NCBI GenBank assembly: GCA_951394405.1
Contig: OX596340.1
Coordinates: 1,798,001 to 1,862,000, forward strand
DNA: 64,000 nt
Reading direction: 5' to 3'
DNA from: Coprinellus micaceus
Lineage: Eukaryota; Basidiomycota; Agaricomycetes; Agaricales; Psathyrellaceae
A program made the position numbers and the translations under genes. The notes under the pieces are model-generated. The model made no database searches. It was not told the DNA's origin and worked only from the letters and a program-made list of their open reading frames with translations. This document shows, piece after piece, positions 60,983 through 64,000 of this stretch; the first letter of the stretch is position 1, and each line of letters opens with the position of its first letter.

Positions 60983-62790
60983 TTATGCATGCGTGAGTTG
61001 GCGTATACTGGCAGCCCTCTCCCTCTGTCGTTCCAGCGCCGCAATAGCCGCGGGTGGAGGTGGAGGCGGGGGGTTGGCCGGAATCACGAATGCTGGGGGC
61101 CCCACGGGCGAAGTAGGGGTAGGAAGTGTGGTCCCATGTCGGTATGTGAGCCTCGTTACGCCCAGTACGAGTTCAGGCAGAGGGGCATCTTCTTCATCCT
61201 CATCCTCTATATCGTTATCCTCTTCGTCCGAGGACGACGACGAAACAACGGATGAATCATCTTCAACCTCCTCATCTTCGTCATACGCCTCTTTCCGCCT
61301 CTTCGTCTTCCGATGTCCACTCTCCCCTTTCTCCCCTCCCTCCCTCTTCCCCTCGCTCGGCTTCGCTGCCTTCTTAACGACCCCAGCGTCCCCATACAGC
61401 CTACTCGTCCTCATATCTGGCATCGCGACCAACACACTAATCTGCAGCATTTCCGTCCTAATCCTACTCTTCGACAGCTGCCCCGGGCCCCCTTGCATGG
61501 TAGGGGAGACGGCGGAGGTGACGACGGGGGTCACAGCAGTCATCAAAGTAGGGGTAATCGCAGACACCATTCCACCGCCAGGGGAAGGGGCGCTTGTTGT
61601 GGTTGATGGATTCGGTACGTTCGTGTTGATGTTGATCCTCGCGCGGGTGCGGTTAGTGGGAGCAGGAGCGGGCGCGGGTGTAGTGGAAGACGGGGGCTCA
61701 GGAACGATTACAAGCGCGCGTGTGATAGCGAGGACGGCGTCTCGCTCGGATTGAGGTGGGGGCTGAGGGAGAGGGGGGACGGGACGGGAGGAGGTCGCGG
61801 CGATGGTGGAGTTTCTTCGCCCCCGGAAGGCTGAGAAGAGGCCTGATGATGTCCCGTTTGGTGTACTCGTACCCGTGTTGTTCTGAGAATTGGAAGATGG
61901 GAGGGCTGTGGGAGGTGATGCAGGCATGGACATCCGTCGTGATCTCCTGTCCCCTGGGGTCGACGAGGACCGGACTCGAGCGGTTGCGGACACAGCGTCT
62001 ACGGCGCCTGCCATAGCCAGACTCGGCGAAGGTGTGACGATTGTCCGCCAGTTTGCTTGAGACTCGCGTCGTTCACGGGGTGTGGCGGCGTTTGTGGGGG
62101 TTTCTGAGCCTGAGGGTCGGGGGAAGGTGACTTGGACCTGCGTTGGAGGTGGAGAAGGCCGAGAGAACCGAGAGAAGAGCGATCCCAGCATGCCTTGAGG
62201 CTGGCTGTCAGCATCGGGGGACGCAAACCTTACGCCAGTAAGAAGGGGGTGTCCCTCTGGGCTCTGAGCCGTGAGAGGGGAACAAGTGGGCGACAACAAC
62301 GACTCCCTTGTCCGCCGCTTGACGACGACCGTCTGAACTGTGAGCGGCTGGTCGTCGCGCGTTAGTTTACGTGCAATCGCGTCCTTTAAGAACGGGATTG
62401 AACTCACCAGCATGTCGATCCAGCGCCCACCCAGAAGCTCACACTCCTTTTCGGCAGGTGGGAGCTGACAGCCACTTATGCCGCTCACATGCAGGGGCGC
62501 GATCCAGTTCTCGTAGAGCCTAGGGCGCACGCCATAGCGCTTCTTCCTGCTGCCCGGAGTCCTTGGAGTAAGGACGATGCCCTGGGCAAGGGCCTGCTCG
62601 ACCTGCCTCTGGTACCGCCTACGCAGGAGGTAGGACCTGAGGACGATGGTGCAGGAGACGAAGAGGAGGAGGAAGAGGGTGGCGAGGAAGGTAACTCTGC
62701 GGGGTGTTCAGCTTCATGCTCTGGAAGACAGCGAGTGCATTACAGGTAGAGATTGCTGGAGTTTGCCTTCTGGGCGCCCTCTGCTGGCAT
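60983..62790 (-). CDS. Single-pass membrane protein, uncharacterised
   Basis: Exon 1 runs 62790-62744, exon 2 62696-62408, and exon 3 from 62347 to the stop at 60983; the introns are 47 and 60 nt, and the second contains a CTAAC branch-point match. A short N-terminus (MPAEGAQKANSSNLY) precedes one hydrophobic helix (TFLATLFLLLFVSCTIVL), followed by a basic stretch (RSYLLRRRYQRQVEQAL). Next come a conserved-looking RKKRYGVRPRLYENW segment, a PLTVQTVVVKRR segment, a long disordered Ser/Pro/Thr-rich region, an acidic EDEEVEDDSS/EEDNDIEDEDEED tract, and an Ala/Pro-rich end. The layout resembles a family I associate with agaricomycetes but cannot name. It is divergent from the gene at 62932, 141 bp away. 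Confidence 0.65.
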
Positions 62791-62931
62791 GGAGGCCGTG
62801 GCAAGAAGATGCCAGTGGGTGGATGATGATATGGATCATTCATACAGAGGCTGATGGGAACACACTCGGCCCCTTTAGTGTGGAATATAAAGGTGGCTGG
62901 GCTGCAGAGAAGGCATTCCAGTGCACCCAAA
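62791..62931. promoter_or_regulatory. Probable bidirectional promoter
   Basis: Only 141 bp separate the start codons of the two divergent membrane-protein genes. A GGAATATAAAGG TATA-like element at 62881-62892 lies about 40 nt before the plus-strand ATG at 62932 and could serve that gene. Confidence 0.4.
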
Positions 62932-64000
62932 ATGTCGGCCACCCCCATTACCTCCCTGCTGGTGCGCATCCTTTCTCGATGTTCTCGTCGTTTTACTAAC
63001 GTCTTCCTGCACATTTTCTAATGGGTTTCTAACCCTCTAATGGGTCACGTGGTTTCCTTCCGTTCGTCCCTCGCCGCCTTCTCCGTGTTCTCCTCCAGCC
63101 TCCCTCCCTGGTGCGTATCCTTCCACTCTTTCTCGATGTTCTCCCGATGTTTAAAAGAGAAAATTAGGACCTTCCTCCTCATCTCTCTGCCCACAAATAT
63201 TTCCTCGTCTGTACGCTCACCGTCGCCGCCTGGGACACCCTCGTCCTCTCTCCCAGGACATGGCGCCTCATCCGCACCCCCGGCTGGCCCGCCCTCAAGA
63301 TCATCTTCAACTTCCTGCGCCTCTTCATGCCCCTTGAATTCATCGTCGTCGCAGTCGCCTTCTTCGACACCAAGTGGACACAGGACATGTGTCAAAAGTT
63401 TTTCCTCTTCGAGCCCATCGCGACCGCGATCCTGCTCGCAGGGGCATCCAGCGTCCACGTTATCCGCATTAAAGCCATCTACGAGCACAACAGGGGGATT
63501 TTGGGCGTCATGAGCGTCCTCTTCGCCGTCCAGGTCGTCGTTACCGCCATCTGCTGTGGATTCTATCGCTGTGAGTGTCCCCCCCCCCCCCCCTGATGAG
63601 TGTGGGAAAATAATGAGCGCTGACCGATCGCGCCTCCAGCCGTGCCCCTCCGCGAAGGCCAGGGATGCATCGCCGGTCCCAAGGAAACCTGGGTCGGCAT
63701 CTACTGGGTCGCACCCACCCTCCTCTACACCGTCTCATTTGCCCTCGCTCTCATGCGCTCCATCGACTCTCTCCAGACCCGCCCTCTCAGCCCCTGGAAG
63801 CTGATGCTCCGCGACGGCCTCAACCTCTACGGCGCCATCTGGGCCGTTAACATGGTCAACATGATCTTCTGGTTTGTTATCAAGCCCACTGGCCCTGAGG
63901 ATCCCGTCAAGACCATCGTTACCAGGTCGGTTCTCTTCCATTCCCAAGCTTCCAGATAGTAACTAACGAATCCAATTATTACAGCATGGCTGCGGTCCTC
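62932..64000 (+). CDS. Multi-pass membrane protein, DUF6533/6534 type (partial)
   Basis: Runs off the window end. The start MSATPITSLL (ATG at 62932) ends at a GTGCGC donor at 62962. The following sequence resumes after a TTAG acceptor near 63166 with KYFLVCTLTVAAWDTLVLSP. Later exons encode several hydrophobic helices: FNFLRLFMPLEFIVVAVAFF, IATAILLAGASSVHVIRI, GVMSVLFAVQVVVTAICCGF, YWVAPTLLYTVSFALALM and IWAVNMVNMIFWFV. The sequence ends at the start of a new exon reading SMAAVL. Serial helices joined by short loops with a WDTLV-type first segment match the agaricomycete-expanded DUF6533/DUF6534 families of unknown function. One intron begins with a 15-nt poly-C tract (63579-63593). Confidence 0.65.
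63579..63593 (+). repeat. Poly-C tract just after a splice donor
   Basis: Fifteen consecutive C residues start 8 nt inside the intron that begins GTGAGTGT at 63571. Such tracts are prone to length change and sequencing error but lie outside the coding sequence here. Confidence 0.8.

Noticed and set aside
61000..61754. 253-codon plus-strand frame opposite the membrane-protein gene
   Set aside because: Its Gly/Ser/Val-rich translation is the antisense shadow of the Pro/Ser/Thr-rich region of the gene on the minus strand.

Overview
This is nuclear DNA of a filamentous basidiomycete, most likely an agaricomycete. The protein-coding genes are cut by many short GT-AG introns (mostly about 47-80 nt) with CTNAC/CTNAT-like branch points. 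They encode eukaryotic housekeeping proteins and several basidiomycete-style families: an F-box protein with an acidic insert, a Rax1-like RGS membrane protein, and a serpentine protein of the DUF6533/6534 type. No rRNA, tRNA, CRISPR, organellar or intact transposon sequence was recognised by eye.

Layout. Positions 1-13417 are gene-poor: only short, scattered open frames, one exon-like stretch (10562-10798) and a cluster of palindromes (12133-12228). From 13418 the window becomes gene-dense: OGFr-domain protein (+), GSKIP-domain protein (-), NUDCD1-like CS-domain protein (+), Ptc2/3-type PP2C phosphatase (-), MFS sugar transporter (-), a small protein ending in a MYND-like zinc finger (+), Bud22-like protein (-), tubulin cofactor D (+), V-ATPase subunit B (+) and TCP11/Sok1-like protein (+). 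A second poor stretch (40689-46167) holds one weak hypothetical frame. Then follow a Rax1-like RGS membrane protein (-), a long intergenic stretch, an F-box protein (+), the spindle-checkpoint kinase Mps1 (-), an uncharacterised single-pass membrane protein (-), and a multi-pass membrane protein (+) cut off by the window end.

The genes form no pathway cluster. Several touch microtubule or spindle biology (NUDCD1-like, TBCD, Mps1), but they are interspersed with unrelated genes and the association is probably chance. Two divergent pairs (Bud22/TBCD and the 62.8 kb pair) share short intergenic regions that probably act as bidirectional promoters.

I found no convincing new multi-gene system. 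The most unusual points are a PP2C gene whose first coding exon is just the start codon, a roughly 160-nt imperfect palindrome at 27.4 kb, short repeats shared by the two oversized introns of the transporter, a MYND-like finger that ends the protein, a duplicated splice-donor segment at 63 kb, and the abrupt gene-poor left end.
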